Origin: Cristatella mucedo
Lineage: Eukaryota > Bryozoa > Phylactolaemata > Cristatellidae
Direction of reading: 5' to 3'
Length of the DNA stretch: 64,000 nt
Assembly (NCBI GenBank): GCA_009760855.2
Contig: WPIO01000021.1
Coordinates: 250,001 to 314,000, forward strand
Shown: in pieces, positions 22,900-35,007 of the stretch
Layout: each line of letters begins with the position of its first letter
Position numbering within the stretch: position 1 is the stretch's first letter
The notes under the pieces: model-generated
Databases searched by the model: none
The model's input: only the letters and a program-made list of their open reading frames with translations
What the model was told of the DNA's origin: nothing
Translations under genes and position numbers: made by a program

Positions 22900-24022
22900 T
22901 ATCATAACCTTAATCATAGCCTGAGTCAATCGTAGCCAACACTGGTCCAACTGATAAAATACTTTAGCCCTTTGAAGCTTCTCTGTGTTGCGTGGGATAT
23001 CGACATACATTAGAGTTTATTTGGGCAAAATGTGTTTATCAGACGGAATCGATAGTTTGTCGACAGCAAGAATGACTCACGGTAGCATCGACTCAGCATC
23101 AGTTTCATAGATAAACAAAATAAGTTTGGTAAATGAAGTCGCTTACTGCATTCACAATACTATAAGGTTGCTGGCAATGCACTTCTTCAGAGATGCATAG
23201 CCTGTCGAAGGAGTTATTATGTGCCGGCACTTCTTGTTATATTACTGGCATGGCTTATATTTGCAGCAAGGCTACTTAAAACTATATAGACCTTAGCTTT
23301 AACGTCAGATTTGCATATCACCCAAACCTTACACAACCCTCCCAGACAGTAGAGCCCTATAGTGGCATAATAATGGCTAGTGCATGCTCGAATCGAGAAT
23401 TCTGCGAGAGCATGGAACTTGAAACTCGGATGGATGACATCAAGATCTTCATAATTATCCAAACGATTGTAGCCTTCCCACGAACTGTAGACATCTTAAA
23501 ATGATTGCAAACGCAGCAGTCTTTTCGACCGGCTCCGTCCAAAATCCCTCTGGGTGATTTACAGCAAAAAAAACATTCGAATCCAACAGCAGACTTCCTG
23601 GCGATGGCAGACGATTTTCATTTGTGTTTACCTACTAGAATGGGTTCAATGAGCAAGCCGGTAAGCAGCGAATCCTGCCGCATTGAAGAGCCTGCTCAAA
23701 CTATCTATAATGCCACCCGTAACATCAAGTTCGACAGTACACTGGAAGGTCTTGAAAAGCCATATTTTTGCAGCTTTTCTGGCACTTCGTGTCGTGCCGC
23801 GCTTCGTTTGCATTACGGTTGGCTCTCGCAAGGACAATTCAATAGCACCTGGTTCAAAGGCCGGCGAGCCTCGTGCGGCGAACGAAAGAGAAACGCACTG
23901 GGGACATGTACCGCCTGCCACGAGAAACCACTCACAGCTGTTGTCGAGGCATTCATTACAGTAGGGTCTAGCGCGGTTCGCTAACTATGAAAGCGTCGTG
24001 AGCCCGGCGGCATTGCGAGTTT
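22900..24022. other. unassigned; open frames but no supported exon
   Basis: Several frames are open on both strands at 23505-23984. A minus-strand segment near 23870-23935 has the cysteine pattern CNECLDNSCEWFLVAGG then CPQC, which could be zinc-binding, but it is out of frame with the upstream candidate exon and has no clear splice sites. No call is made. Confidence 0.3.
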
Positions 24023-24285
24023 ACCAGAGCATTTATGTCGACGCGGCTGGATGCGCCGAATGATGAGGTGCCACTGTACCGTCGGTACCGTTGAATCAGC
24101 TCCTCGAGGACGCTTCGCAGCTGTATGTAAGACTCCGCCAAAGTCAATTTGCCGCTACAGTACGCAGAGTCTAGCGTGCCAACGACAAGCAGTACTTGGG
24201 AGTCAAACTTCGGCGAAATGCCTCCTTCCGCAATGCAGGCCAGTGATTTTACGCACTCTTCTAAAAGCTTGTAGCTTTCGCACAT
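24023..24285 (-). CDS. candidate first coding exon, minus strand
   Basis: An ATG at 24285-24283 in a fair context (CGCCAAAATGTG) opens a frame with coding-like composition. It reads MCESYKLLEECVKSLACIAE at the start and later LAESYIQLRSVLEELIQRYR, mostly helical and amphipathic. A donor-like GTAAAC follows CTG at phase 0, compatible with the phase 0 start of the candidate exon at 22080-22239. It could be the 5' end of the AAA ATPase gene, where a helical MIT domain would be expected, but this link is inference. The frame stays open past the donor to a stop at 23968. Confidence 0.4.
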
Positions 24286-24974
24286 TTTGGCGACTATTAG
24301 ATCCCGGTAGCTGCGCCAGCGGAGAGAGCAGCGGGCCGTCAGGTGCTACGCTGAGGGGTATGCGAGATCTGCATCGTCTGCAGCCTGCGCAACCGTGCTT
24401 CGGAAATTACGAATTATTTGGTAAATATCATCGTTATTCACCTAAGCATAATACCGTTGATGCGTGTTTAATGAGGCTACAAAAAACCCGGTGGCATCAC
24501 GCTAGCCTTAAACTGGAATACCATGCCAATGGGATACGAAAATGAGCACCTCCGGCGCTAAAGGTCGAACCCCCAGTATTCAGGGTTCGCATGCTCCATT
24601 CCATTAGGATTCCACACAGCGACTCGTGGACCAGCCGGTGGTGCTGTTGCTGCATTTCAGAGCAGTTAATTTGAACCCGCTGCCTGTCTAGCTGCAGTGA
24701 GATAACTAAACATGCAAACTTTCCTGTCGTTCCTTTCCCTCTCCCTCCTCCACATGCACATAATCTATGCAGCGTGTATACAAGCTGCGTGCGTTTGTGT
24801 GCCTTTGCTACCTTTGTTGTTTCGATTGTGGGAAATGCCCTTTGAATCTTTCGGAGCGACTATCCATTTAACCAGAATGCACACACAAAGTTTAGCTATC
24901 GACAATCTGTAACTGGTGCTCGTCAAACGGCGGTGTGCTAAATCAGAAGATAAAAAATAAAGTACTTGCTGATT
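24286..24974. promoter_or_regulatory. possible promoter region upstream of the 24.3-kb ATG
   Basis: CpG-containing sequence (24286-24420) sits just upstream of the candidate minus-strand start. No TATA box or other core motif was identified, so this is positional inference only. Confidence 0.2.
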
Positions 24975-25132
24975 TAACAGCCTCTATTTATATAGGGGCA
25001 GAAGAGCTCTTAAGGCTGTCACCACCGCTTGCAGCTGCAGGATAAAGGATCGCCCAGCGCAGGATTCTAACCCACAACCTCGGGACCGAGGTCGTGAAAC
25101 GCAATCGCTTTACCTAGTGAGCCATTATGGTT
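24975..25132 (-). mobile_element. tRNA-derived SINE, family 2
   Basis: On the minus strand a tRNA-like head (GGCTCACTAGGTAAAGCGAT with B-box GGTTGTGGGTTAGAATCCTG) is followed by the family body (GGCGATCCTTTATCCTGCAG). Well preserved relative to 27536-27715. Confidence 0.75.
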
Positions 25133-25199
25133 CACTGTGACTAGTACTCATAATTCGTGGTTCCTGAATTACAATTGCCAGGAACAGATTAAGCGATAA

Positions 25200-25470
25200 T
25201 CTCTGCGATCAAGGCAGCATTAAGGCCGAAGCCTAATAATTAGCCGCCAGTTTCGCTCCAGGAGTTGGACTTGGCATCGGAGCTGATTTGTGCTGTGGAC
25301 CACTCAGCCGTGTGAGAGTTGGTGCGCGCCGCGGCCGCTATTGACCGCCTGTTACCCACCGTTGCTGACAAATAGACTTCTCTCGGCTAAGGATCTGAAC
25401 TTGTTAAAAGTTCGGCGCTCCTAGTCGCTACTGTCTTCCACCACCGTCGGCACGCCCACATACATTGGCG
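25200..25470. other. CpG-rich segment
   Basis: Rich in CG dinucleotides compared with the surrounding A/T-rich DNA (for example GTGCGCGCCGCGGCCGC near 25320). It could be a CpG-rich promoter, but no adjacent first exon was identified. Confidence 0.35.
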
Positions 25471-25515
25471 GCGTTGCACCGACAAGTCATTAGCCGCGAT
25501 TCCAAGGCTCAAGGC

Positions 25516-25651
25516 CAGCGACGAATATAAGGGGGCGGTGGATATATGCGCCCGGGTGCTGGATCAGGAGGTGCCAATATGGGCGCCTAATACTGAGGGC
25601 GCCTTCTGTGTAGTTCGTCCCCGGGCGTACAATATCCTTGGAACGCCACTG
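25516..25651. mobile_element. hAT-type miniature element (MITE M1, second copy)
   Basis: 136 bp, starts CAGCGACG and ends GAACGCCACTG, flanked by CTCAAGGC (25508-25515) and CTCTAGGT (25652-25659), which match at 6 of 8 positions. The interior matches 19169-19316 in the same orientation. Confidence 0.72.
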
Positions 25652-25931
25652 CTCTAGGTTTCGCCGGTATTTGCCGGATGTCGGCTTAGACTAGTACTTT
25701 TGCAAGCGCTACTGTTGCTACCTATTCCCAACATGGAAGCCACTCGTAATACTCGCTGGAATCATTAGCGTCTATTTCTCATGCAAAAAGCTGGGGGAAC
25801 TTAAATCAATGAGAACACAATTGTTGCAGTGTGGCAAATGTCCGGTAACTGGGGGCGTTCGTTCACACTCGCTTGTGTCAATGTCTGCGTTCGCAGGCGC
25901 TCTGGCTCACGTTGGTGAATTCCACACGTAC

Positions 25932-26050
25932 TGTCGACTTGGTGGCTGGCCAGCTTAGCGTTGGCAATCAGCTTCTTGGGGTTGCAGTCCTTGACGTTGG
26001 CCAGAGTGGTTTGGGTGGATGCGGCGTCAAAAGGGCAGACGGAACTGCGT
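25932..26050 (-). CDS. candidate internal exon, minus strand
   Basis: The minus strand shows an acceptor TTTTCCTGTAG, 119 nt of G/C-ending codons reading SSVCPFDAASTQTTLANVK and NPKKLIANAKLASHQVD, and a donor GTACGTGT. Codon choice (GCC, AAC, GTC, AAG, CTG) is coding-like. The plus strand is also open here, so strand is not certain. No family was recognised. Confidence 0.35.
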
Positions 26051-26244
26051 CTACAGGAAAAGACCCCAAAGCACATCCATTTGAGGTTATGGCTAGCAAT
26101 TGCCAGTGGCTAGCCTAAGTACCGCCGTGAACGAGAATGGCACGAACGTCCCTATTTGCTGAGCTTACGAACAAATTACCAATAATCAACTATATAAAAG
26201 GTAGAAATGTGGTGTTTGGAGTAGACAGATGTCGTTACAACCCA

Positions 26245-26390
26245 CGCGGGGCAAGTCAGAACGACCGATGTCGTGGGTTCAAGTCCTGCAGCAGGCAAAT
26301 CCTTATTAGCCACTGCAAACGTGAGCTGCTGGCTGCTAAGACTGTTCTGCCGCTATATAATTGAGGCTACTGAATCGGCTGACTTTTACT
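26245..26390 (+). mobile_element. tRNA-derived SINE, family 2 (partial)
   Basis: Contains GATGTCGTGGGTTCAAGTCC (B-box region), CCACTGCAAACGTGAGCTG and the tail GCCGCTATATAATTGAGGCT. The A-box head is weak. Confidence 0.65.
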
Positions 26391-27292
26391 TGCATTACGT
26401 CGCTCATAATTTTTCATACTTAATTTGTATGCCCGAGACGTATTTTCTGTTCACTCAAAGGATTTGCTGCAGCAAAGACTATGTGCATCAATTAGTTTTT
26501 TAAGCGAACATCAACCTCTCCAATAGCCAGTGTACTTCGGTATGTTCTCTCTGTCCGTTTGGTCCAGTAACAAAAGAGGGTCTTATGAGGACTACCAACT
26601 TCGAACGACCGCGGGAGACGGTGATGGGCAGGCTTCACCGCTGCTGAAGCGCGTCTTCCACTCACGACTGGCGGTTCCGAGCGAGAGCTAACAACTCGTA
26701 AGTCGCTCCACCTAGAGCGTCTCAGGCGCCATCCTACCTTGAGCTTGATGGTCGTAAGTTTGTCTACCTGCTGGCTTGAGTCACAAATTGCCAGTATGGG
26801 ATTTTACTGGACTCTATTCGCAGGCATACAATGTCGCTTCGCGTCTAGTTCGGTCTTATCGCCACACTCCTTGCAAGGGGGCGACCCACGTGGACGGAGG
26901 GCCCGAACAACAAGGCACGAGATTAGTGACGTCGGTTCCGGCGTGCAGCTGCCTCCGAAGAAAGCCCTGAACCCCAATCGCCGCTTCACCCAACCCTAAC
27001 CCCAGATCGGAGAAAGGCTTCCGCGTCCACTTGAAGGCAGGTAGATTGATGATTGTTTCGCTAACGGAAACAATCCCTTCCATTCATCTCGACTGAGGCT
27101 GGCAACCCTAATACTACTTCATGCCACGGGCGCCATATGAACGTATTCAGCAGCTTCCGCCGAATTATCCTCCTGACGCTGTCTCTCGCTGCACAGCGGT
27201 CGATCGCTGGTGAAAATGCCCACTCCACCTCCGTCGTTCTAACGGAAACGAGTCCGTCAACTCTCGGACTGCTGGCGGTGGTGGTGACGGCA
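26391..27292. other. unassigned, moderately GC-rich
   Basis: Open frames exist on both strands at 26739-27083 and 27137-27290, but none shows splice sites or a known domain. Confidence 0.3.
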
Positions 27293-27532
27293 ATAATTTG
27301 CTCTTTATGTGTTTATGCGCCCTGACACTGTGCGCGCTGCCACTAACCATACTTGCATGCTGACCCTGTGCATTTCACCCCTAACCATATTAAACTCGTG
27401 TTGTGTTATTGAGCATGCTACCACTAACCATTCGATCGTGCTTCATGTGCAGAAAATGTAAAGTGCCTAGAAAGAGATTGGGTAATCTGAGCGCGATATA
27501 TCAATTGTATTATTATTATTATTATTAATATT
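27293..27532 (+). mobile_element. LINE family 1 3' end fragment
   Basis: 3' UTR from TTTGCTCTTTATGTGTTTAT through the hairpin remnant to an ATT tail. A family 2 SINE begins immediately after the tail. Confidence 0.85.
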
Positions 27533-27535
27533 ATG

Positions 27536-27715
27536 TGAGCCGTGATGGCACACTAGGTAAGGGGGTTGCTTTCACGACCTCGGTCCCGAGGTCGTGGGTT
27601 CGATTCCTGCGGTGGGCGATTCTTTATCGCCACTGCAAGCGGTGGTGATAGCCATAAAGGCTCTTCTGTCGCTATACAAAAGAGGTTGTTTAATCAACTA
27701 GGGTTTACTTATTTT
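27536..27715 (+). mobile_element. tRNA-derived SINE, family 2 (best copy)
   Basis: Head GAGCCGTGATGGCACACTAG, B-box GGTTCGATTCC, body GGGCGATTCTTTATCGCC, then TCTGTCGCTATACAAAAGAG and a T-rich end. It serves as the reference for the family in this window. Confidence 0.85.
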
Positions 27716-28027
27716 ATTTTTATATTATTATTATAGAGCTTAATGATATTGAGCCTGACACCGTTGATCACTACGGTAAGGAATCACTACCTGTACTGGA
27801 CAACCGATGAGCAACCACGCCCAGCTCGAATGCCGAAAAGAAGGTCCACGACGACCAGTCGCTCCTGATGGCTTTCTGTCGGTCGCAGGCCGATGCGACC
27901 GGCAGAAATGCCTCACTTGGCTCTTCAGCCTCTCAGCTAGCGCTAAACTCTGCTCATGATCCTGCTTCCCTCGGGCGTTCGGCGTTTCAACATCAGCTCC
28001 ATAGTCAAGTCTGCCTATTTTCTAACC

Positions 28028-29269
<1,242 letters not shown>

Positions 29270-29548
29270 TAATAATATTGCACTTGATAAAGCGCCCTCA
29301 GAGAACTTAATCTCTTTCTAGGCGCTTTACATTTGCTGCAAAGTGATACGCAATAGAATAGTAAGTAAAATCATGCTTGAAAAACAAACAAAATGAATAA
29401 CATGGTTAGGGGTTACATGCACAGGGTCAGCATGCAAATGTGGTTAGTGGCAGCATGAACAGTGTCAGCACGCATAAGCACATCGAGGACGAATCACAAG
29501 GACCCACTAAATGCTGTCCTAAATAGGTATGTTTTTAAGTTTCTTTTG
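29270..29548 (-). mobile_element. LINE family 1 3' end, very young
   Basis: Almost identical to the 3' end at 62925-63205 (one difference seen, ACAGGG against ACTGGG). 5'-truncated at about 29548 just inside the ORF end. Confidence 0.92.
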
Positions 29549-29654
29549 CGAGTACTGGGCGACAACAGGTGGTGCGAAATGTGCCCAGTGGGACCAGCGG
29601 CGTAGTGAGATCTTTCAGCTACAAATGGCGGTACAAGGTAGCCATTAAAACTTA

Positions 29655-30490
29655 GGTGAATTTTTTCTGGCCTTGAACATGGCAAAGTGGTCGATTACAG
29701 TTTTAAAGTCAATATTTTCCCCGCGTTTCTTTCTCTGTGCTTGACAAGGCCAAACCAGATTGTCGATCTTACCCCATTTATGCTCTCAGATAAGACAGGA
29801 TTATCTTAAGCTTGCTAAGGGAACGTTCACAACTGGCAACTGATGCAGCTATAGTGAGAGACGTACTTGCAAGGTAACCCTCAAATTAGGAAACACATCT
29901 TCTTCATTACTAACAATGAAAGACATGAGTTCCAGTGGCGTCTTTAGTGCCAGGTTGCGACGTGAAGCAAGGAGCATTTTAGAGCCAAATATTTTGTTTT
30001 ACAACTCTGCTCCGTCAGAATAATAGAAGCCTCCAAGATCTAGACATTGCTGGCGGAGTTTGGCCTGGTCAGTTATCTTCAAAAGCTTCATAAGTCCATC
30101 ATTGATAGCTTTCCCAACCTCCACTCTTGCACTCCACCTTGTTGCAGAGTCACGTTTGACAGTGACGGCTAAGACTTTCTTCAGTTCGTCCCACCTCAGA
30201 GTTGATCTTGAAAAAAATTAGTAGGTATGTTCTTGAAAAGAATAAATGTGTGCTCTTTAGTGTCCCAAAAAAAGGTAATGACAACGGAATCTTGACTTGC
30301 AGCACTAACTCCTGCCTGGTTCAAGCTGTGGTTATCATAGTTTTTTTCAAAAATTGCCTTCTCTCATTTCTGGAAAGTATTCTCTTTTGGACACCTGAAA
30401 GGTGACCAGACATGACTGCTGCGCTGTCGTTGCTCAGCCAGTTAAGTAAGCCTAGCTTGTGTGCTCTAACAATGTGTAGGTGCTCAATCA
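29655..30490 (-). pseudogene. hAT transposase remnant (ZMYM1/DUF4371 type), C-terminal half
   Basis: On the minus strand the blocks occur in the proper order for this hAT clade: NDSAAVMSGHLSGVQKRI (30340-30430), FFGTLKSTHLFFSRTY (about 30230-30280), RDSATRWSARVEVGKAI, then SVASCERSLSKLKIILSYLR (about 29785-29850, the conserved dimerisation region) and VIDHFAMFKARK near the end. Stops and frameshifts break it. A GC-rich 250-bp stretch of unknown nature follows at 30490-30740. Confidence 0.82.
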
Positions 30491-30929
30491 CGGCACGCTG
30501 GCTCGCCCTTGACGCGGTGTAGCAGGCAGGGCTCACCCTTGGCGCGACCCAGCTCGCCTGTGGCTAACAGGATGGGGCGAGCGGAAGGGGAGGGCAGTTG
30601 GAACGCGGACGGAGTGGTGAACGGCCGTGTGCTCGTTTCGCTGCGAGCGCCAGCCGAATACACGGTGGTTAAAGCCCCCTCGCTGTTTCCGAGTCGTCGC
30701 ATGTGTGCCGCCAGAGCGTCAAGCTCCAGCTCGGTTTAAGTTTGTCAACATGCTTAACTAGCTTAGCCAGCAACAGTTAAGTCCATAGAAACAAGGACTT
30801 GCAATAAATCAAGATTGATATTCTCGCATGAAAAATTTAATAAAATATGCACAATCTATTTTGTTTTTTGCGCCTTGGCCTTGGCGCCCGGGGACATATG
30901 TCCCCCTGCCCACCCCTTGCTACGCCTCT
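30491..30929. other. unassigned; GC-rich piece and a possible hAT end
   Basis: 30490-30740 is GC-rich with open frames on both strands and no recognised domain. 30880-30930 (GGCGCCCGGGGACATATGTC ... CTTGCTACGCCTCTG) resembles the end of a hAT-type element read from the right. Boundaries were not found. Confidence 0.35.
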
Positions 30930-32579
30930 GACTAGGACTTGGATTTCACTCCAACCACATCTACCTATGCAGCCGATGGAAAACCAGGAAATTTCTCATG
31001 CGACTGTTCAAAACTACCCATCAGCTGCAGGAGGAACTTATCAATCGTGACTGGCTTTGCTATTCATCATCTAAGCTTTGTCTACTTTGCTTTCCGTGCA
31101 AGCTAATGCCATCAGAAGTTGTAGCCCTCGGAACAAAAGTTTTGGAAACTGGAAGCATACGAAGCAACAAATCGTGAAGCACGAAGTCAGTTCTAATAAC
31201 TGAGCATAGTGATTAAACTGCTAGCGTGACGAGACAGAGCAAAGCGTATTGATCAAGCTCTACTAAAGCAACTTCACAAACAGCGTATTGGCGTTCTGTT
31301 CTCGAGCGGTCGTTTGAAAGTGTTTCCTTTATATCTGAACACGGCCTGTCTTTAGAGGTGACAGCCAAATCGTTGGCTCTGTCCATAATGACAATTATTT
31401 GGGAATGCTTGAACTTATATAAAAATTTGATCCCGTCATGGCAAAATACCAGCCGATGCATGCTAACAAAGGAAAGGGACACACTTCATACCTTTCTGCC
31501 AGGATCTGCAGTGAACTAATTCAGTTGATTGACCAGTCACTTGCATAAATCGGATTAAGGCCGACGTATAGTCTGCCGCAAGCACTTCTCAATCTCAGTT
31601 GATTTGACGCCTTATGTAACACCAGGATCAGCTGACAGTGATTATTCGCTACGTGTTGCCATCTAGCCTTTCTTTGACTTTGTCCAACGGCTGTACATGT
31701 TTTTTTTTAATTCGACATCACACTGGGCCATCCTCCAAGACAAGCTGGAACAGACTGCAGGCCGGCTAAGACTAATGAGACTGTCAGACACATGGTGATC
31801 AGTACGATTTGATGCTGCACATACTCTGTTGGGGACTAAAATGAGATTTTCAAAGCTGTAGAGGACATTATAGATCACAAAGTGGGCGATGACAAGGCAG
31901 AGAAGTGTCAGGAAGCCAAAGCACGATCAAATGCAGTGCCGTAAGACAAGCATAATAGCTGCTTTCTGGCAAAATGTTCTCGCTCGCTTCCAAGACAAAC
32001 GCGTGTCGTTACAGCCAGCTGATCAAAACTTAATTTCTGTTGCTGAGATTTAGGACTCCCTGAAAATGCACGTCTTAATCCTACGTGAAACAGTTCGACC
32101 ACTTCGAAGCACACTGCAAACACCTCTCACGCTGTGAAAACCGTTGGGCTGATCTCAGCAAGCAATTTCGCAGACGAAATCGCATATATGACGAATCCCG
32201 GTGAGGACATTAAGATTCAGTTGCAACCAACTGATAAATTTTGTCCTAACACATTAACTCAAGTATTTAACCAAATTTATCATTATCATCGACAGCCTTG
32301 CTTTTGCATTGTCAAAGAGCAAGAAAGAATATGCTGAATTGGCCGACCGATTTGCTTTCTTACGTAAAATGTCATCACTTTCTGGTGCGGAAATTCGAGA
32401 AGGTGCAAACCAATTAGTTAATTTCTGTGACTTCGATCTGCAGCCTGAACTGGTGAAAGAGTTGGTACAATTCGAGGCAACCTCGCCAGCAAATTTTGAC
32501 AAGGACGCTTTGAAGGCGTTGAAGTCAGACGACCTAGAGGAAGATGAGAATGACGATCCAGATAATGCTATAATCTGCA
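30930..32579 (+). pseudogene. hAT transposase remnant (DUF4371 type), part 1
   Basis: Plus-strand copy starting with a TTF-type zinc finger block (RDWLCYSSSKLCLLCFPC, about 31045-31100), then a decayed DUF4371 region (AYWRSVLERSFESVSFISE) and a well-kept late region (AELADRFAFLRKMSSLSGAE and LVNFCDFDLQPELVKELVQF, 32335-32470). Many frame breaks occur between. The reading frame is cut at 32579 by the Gypsy element and resumes at 37702. Confidence 0.8.
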
Positions 32580-32581
32580 GC

Positions 32582-32868
32582 TGCTGTGTGCGCCTGCTGC
32601 TTCTCGGCCACTAATGTATGCCCTACCTCCAGCAGCAGGTGGTTGAGCAACTGACTCGGTGCAGCCTTCGGTGCAGCCTTTGATGTAAGCATGTGGCCCA
32701 CCATAGATGCACTTCCTTATCTCTGGTGAGTCAGTCCCAGCTCGTATATGTACCCGCTGGGGAAAAAAAAGAGAGTCTGGCTCACCGCTCGCGCTCGCCC
32801 GCTCGTGTCTTCTTGTCTCCGTGAGACTCCACTAGCGCTGTTGCCGCCGGAGACACAGTAACGCAACA
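32582..32868 (+). repeat. 5' LTR of the Gypsy element
   Basis: Begins TGCTGTGTGCG and ends AACGCAACA. Aligns with 37452-37699 along its length (GCTGCTTCTCGGCCA, GATGTAAGCATGTGGCCCAC, GCTGGGGAAA). It carries a direct duplication GTGCAGCCTTCG/GTGCAGCCTTTG that the 3' LTR lacks. The last about 27 bases are absent from the 3' LTR. Confidence 0.88.
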
Positions 32869-32870
32869 AT

Positions 32871-32888
32871 TGGTAGCAGAGAATGGTT
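32871..32888 (+). promoter_or_regulatory. primer binding site, initiator tRNA-Met type
   Basis: TGGTAGCAGAGAATGGTT matches the complement of the 3' end of animal initiator tRNA-Met at 17 of 18 positions (as recalled), two bases after the LTR end. It is where minus-strand DNA synthesis would be primed. Confidence 0.82.
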
Positions 32889-32897
32889 ACTGCAATC

Positions 32898-33757
32898 ATG
32901 CCGCCGGTGTATGACGCTCGATCGCCGCTTGACCTCCGGATTGAACGCCTCGATGCCTATATGTCGGCAAACGGCTGGGGCGAGGCATTTTGTACGAGCA
33001 AGGTACAAACGTTTCTAGCGGGCGAGGCGCTCATCGTATATCTGGAACTGGAAAGCGAAAAGCGAACGATAAAAAATGTAAAGGAAGCGTTAGAGGAGGC
33101 GTTAGAGGAGGCGTTCTCACCAGAGGAGGGCCGTGCTGAGTATCTCCGAGACTTTGAAGGCCGCGTCCTGCAGGATGGCGAGCCGGTGCGGAACTTTATG
33201 TACCACTTAAAGCGCCTGCTCAGGCGAGCGATGCCAGACTTAAGCGGTGCTGAAAAAGATTCGCTCCTGTACCATTATTTTTTTAATGGACTGCCGGACA
33301 GTGTGGCCTCCACTATTAAGGCTTCGCCAGACTGCAAAACGCCAGAGGCCGCTCTGAAGCGAGCCACTGTTCTAACGGCTATGCAACGAGGGCGCGAACG
33401 CTCTACCGTAGCGTCCCTCGAGCCAGCCGGAGCGACGCGTGCGAACGTCGTCGACGAGCTTACCGCCCACCTGGCCACCTTATAGAGGCCGAGCTCCAGC
33501 GCATGCGAGTCGAAGCACCGGGCGAATCGGGAGAGCTTGGACGAGAGTCTGCAGCGGTGGCACGCCGGGCTCTGCCGCGCCATCGCGAGCAGACGGGAAA
33601 CTTCGGTGGCCCTAAGAAAGTGCAATGCTGGGAGTGCTCGGGCTTCGGCCATGTAGCCCGAAACTGTGCTAACCACAAGGCCACACCGACTACCAGACGG
33701 CCTCTGGGAAACGGGCGAGGCTCCGCGGCTGGCTGGGGGGCCGCGGGCCGGGTCTAG
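32898..33757 (+). pseudogene. gag with CCHC zinc knuckle (frameshifted)
   Basis: The capsid-like part (MPPVYDARSPLDLRIERLD, then FEGRVLQDGEPVRNFMYHLK) is typical of Gypsy gag. A frame break near 33480 separates it from the nucleocapsid part with CWECSGFGHVARNC at about 33628-33669, a CX2CX4HX4C knuckle. The ATG at 32883 lies inside the primer site, so initiation at 32898 is more likely. A 15-bp tandem repeat (GCGTTAGAGGAG unit) is at about 33088-33117. Confidence 0.85.
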
Positions 33758-34648
33758 AGAGTCCCCTGTGCGGTAGGTACCGCACAGCTTAGCGGACCGC
33801 AAGCACGTTCGTCGTGCGCGACTGTCGTCGTCGGCGACATAACTGTATTTGCATTGTTCGACAGCGGTTCATGCTCGTCTCTAATTAAGAGGCTGCCCGC
33901 CACTGTACACACGCACCGTACTGTCCAACCTGCACGACCTTAAAGACCAATCAGCCTTTTCGGGCCATCGGATGGTGCGACCTACGGTTTATAGAGGGCA
34001 TATCTGCGTATCATACCTTTCTCGTTGTGAGAGGCCTCGTCGTTGACATGATCTTAGGCATCGATTTTTTAACCTCACAGAGGGCTCAAATACAACTCCA
34101 GGAGCCCTCAAAGGAAGGTTACCCTCATTTTAAATTGCAATGGCAGCGTTGCAATGCGGCGACAGTGGCTAGCGTCGGGGAGCAGGACGCAGCACTCGAG
34201 CTCGAGACGCGACGCTTGGTGCGGCATCTCGATGCGGATGACGAGACGATAGATATACCTGTCTGCCCTCAGCCCTGCAGAAGAGTGGTCGACGGATTTC
34301 GAGCCCTATTCCGCTGCCAACCAGGTTCAACCGGGTTCTTGTCTATCACCGCATTCCATCAGGTAACAGCTCGCCAGTACGCGTCCCTTCGCGACGAATT
34401 CCACTGCATTTTCGAGACAATATCATGGCGCAGCTTTATATAATGCTAGAGCAAGGTATCATCAGGCCGAGCTCAAGCCCGTGGCTGGCGCTAGCTGTTT
34501 ACACGCCCAAGAATAATGGCGACGTGCGTGTAGCACTAGACTATAGTGAGCTTAATAAACGTACTGCAAAGGATGCTTATCCCTTGCCGTTACCGGACGA
34601 AATTCAGGACCACCAGTACGACTCTAGCGTCTTCAGCACCCTGGAGCT
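33758..34648 (+). pseudogene. protease and N-terminal reverse transcriptase (broken)
   Basis: The aspartic protease active site FDSGSCSSLI is at about 33855-33885 and the flap-end block DMILGIDFL at about 34045-34070. RT begins with the block LEQGIIRPSSSPWLALAVYT and VALDYSELNKRT, which holds the first catalytic aspartate region. Multiple stops and frame changes occur. The RT frame is interrupted after CTGGAGCTG at 34648 by a LINE fragment. Confidence 0.85.
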
Positions 34649-35007
34649 GTCCCATTCCTCCGCTTAAAGACAGTTGGTGACAGAAGCTTTAGCTCTGCAG
34701 GTCCTAGGCTGTGGAACTCGCTTCCACAATTCTTACGCAACGACATCTACTCTCCAACTGCCGACTATGGCACATCTTTTTCAGCGGTCCTGAACTGCTA
34801 CTTCTATGCTACTCACTACCTCAACTGCTCGCCTGACTCTGCTATGCTTCCCACTTTCTCTTTGTTGCGTGAGACGAAGTCTGTTGGCCACCGAATGCGT
34901 ACCGAAAGCCGCTTGGGCTGTGAGTGCGCTATACAAAACTCTGCTGCGTAACACCCACATGGTCTTTATGACTTTGTGGAGTTACTGGCGGAGATACACA
35001 CACACAC
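34649..35007 (+). mobile_element. LINE family 2 fragment inserted in the Gypsy RT
   Basis: About 360 bases that match 15905-16230 (TTGGTGACAGAAGCTTTAGC, TGCTATGCTTCCCACTTTCT, CGAATGCGTACCGAAAGCCG) and end near an (AC)n run. The RT coding resumes at once after it with AATTCGGGATACTGG, which is the next expected codon block. Confidence 0.85.

Noticed and set aside
23646-23935. Cysteine pattern CNECLD...CPQC on the minus strand
   Set aside because: The frame differs from the upstream candidate exon, an in-frame stop lies before it and no proper acceptor was found.
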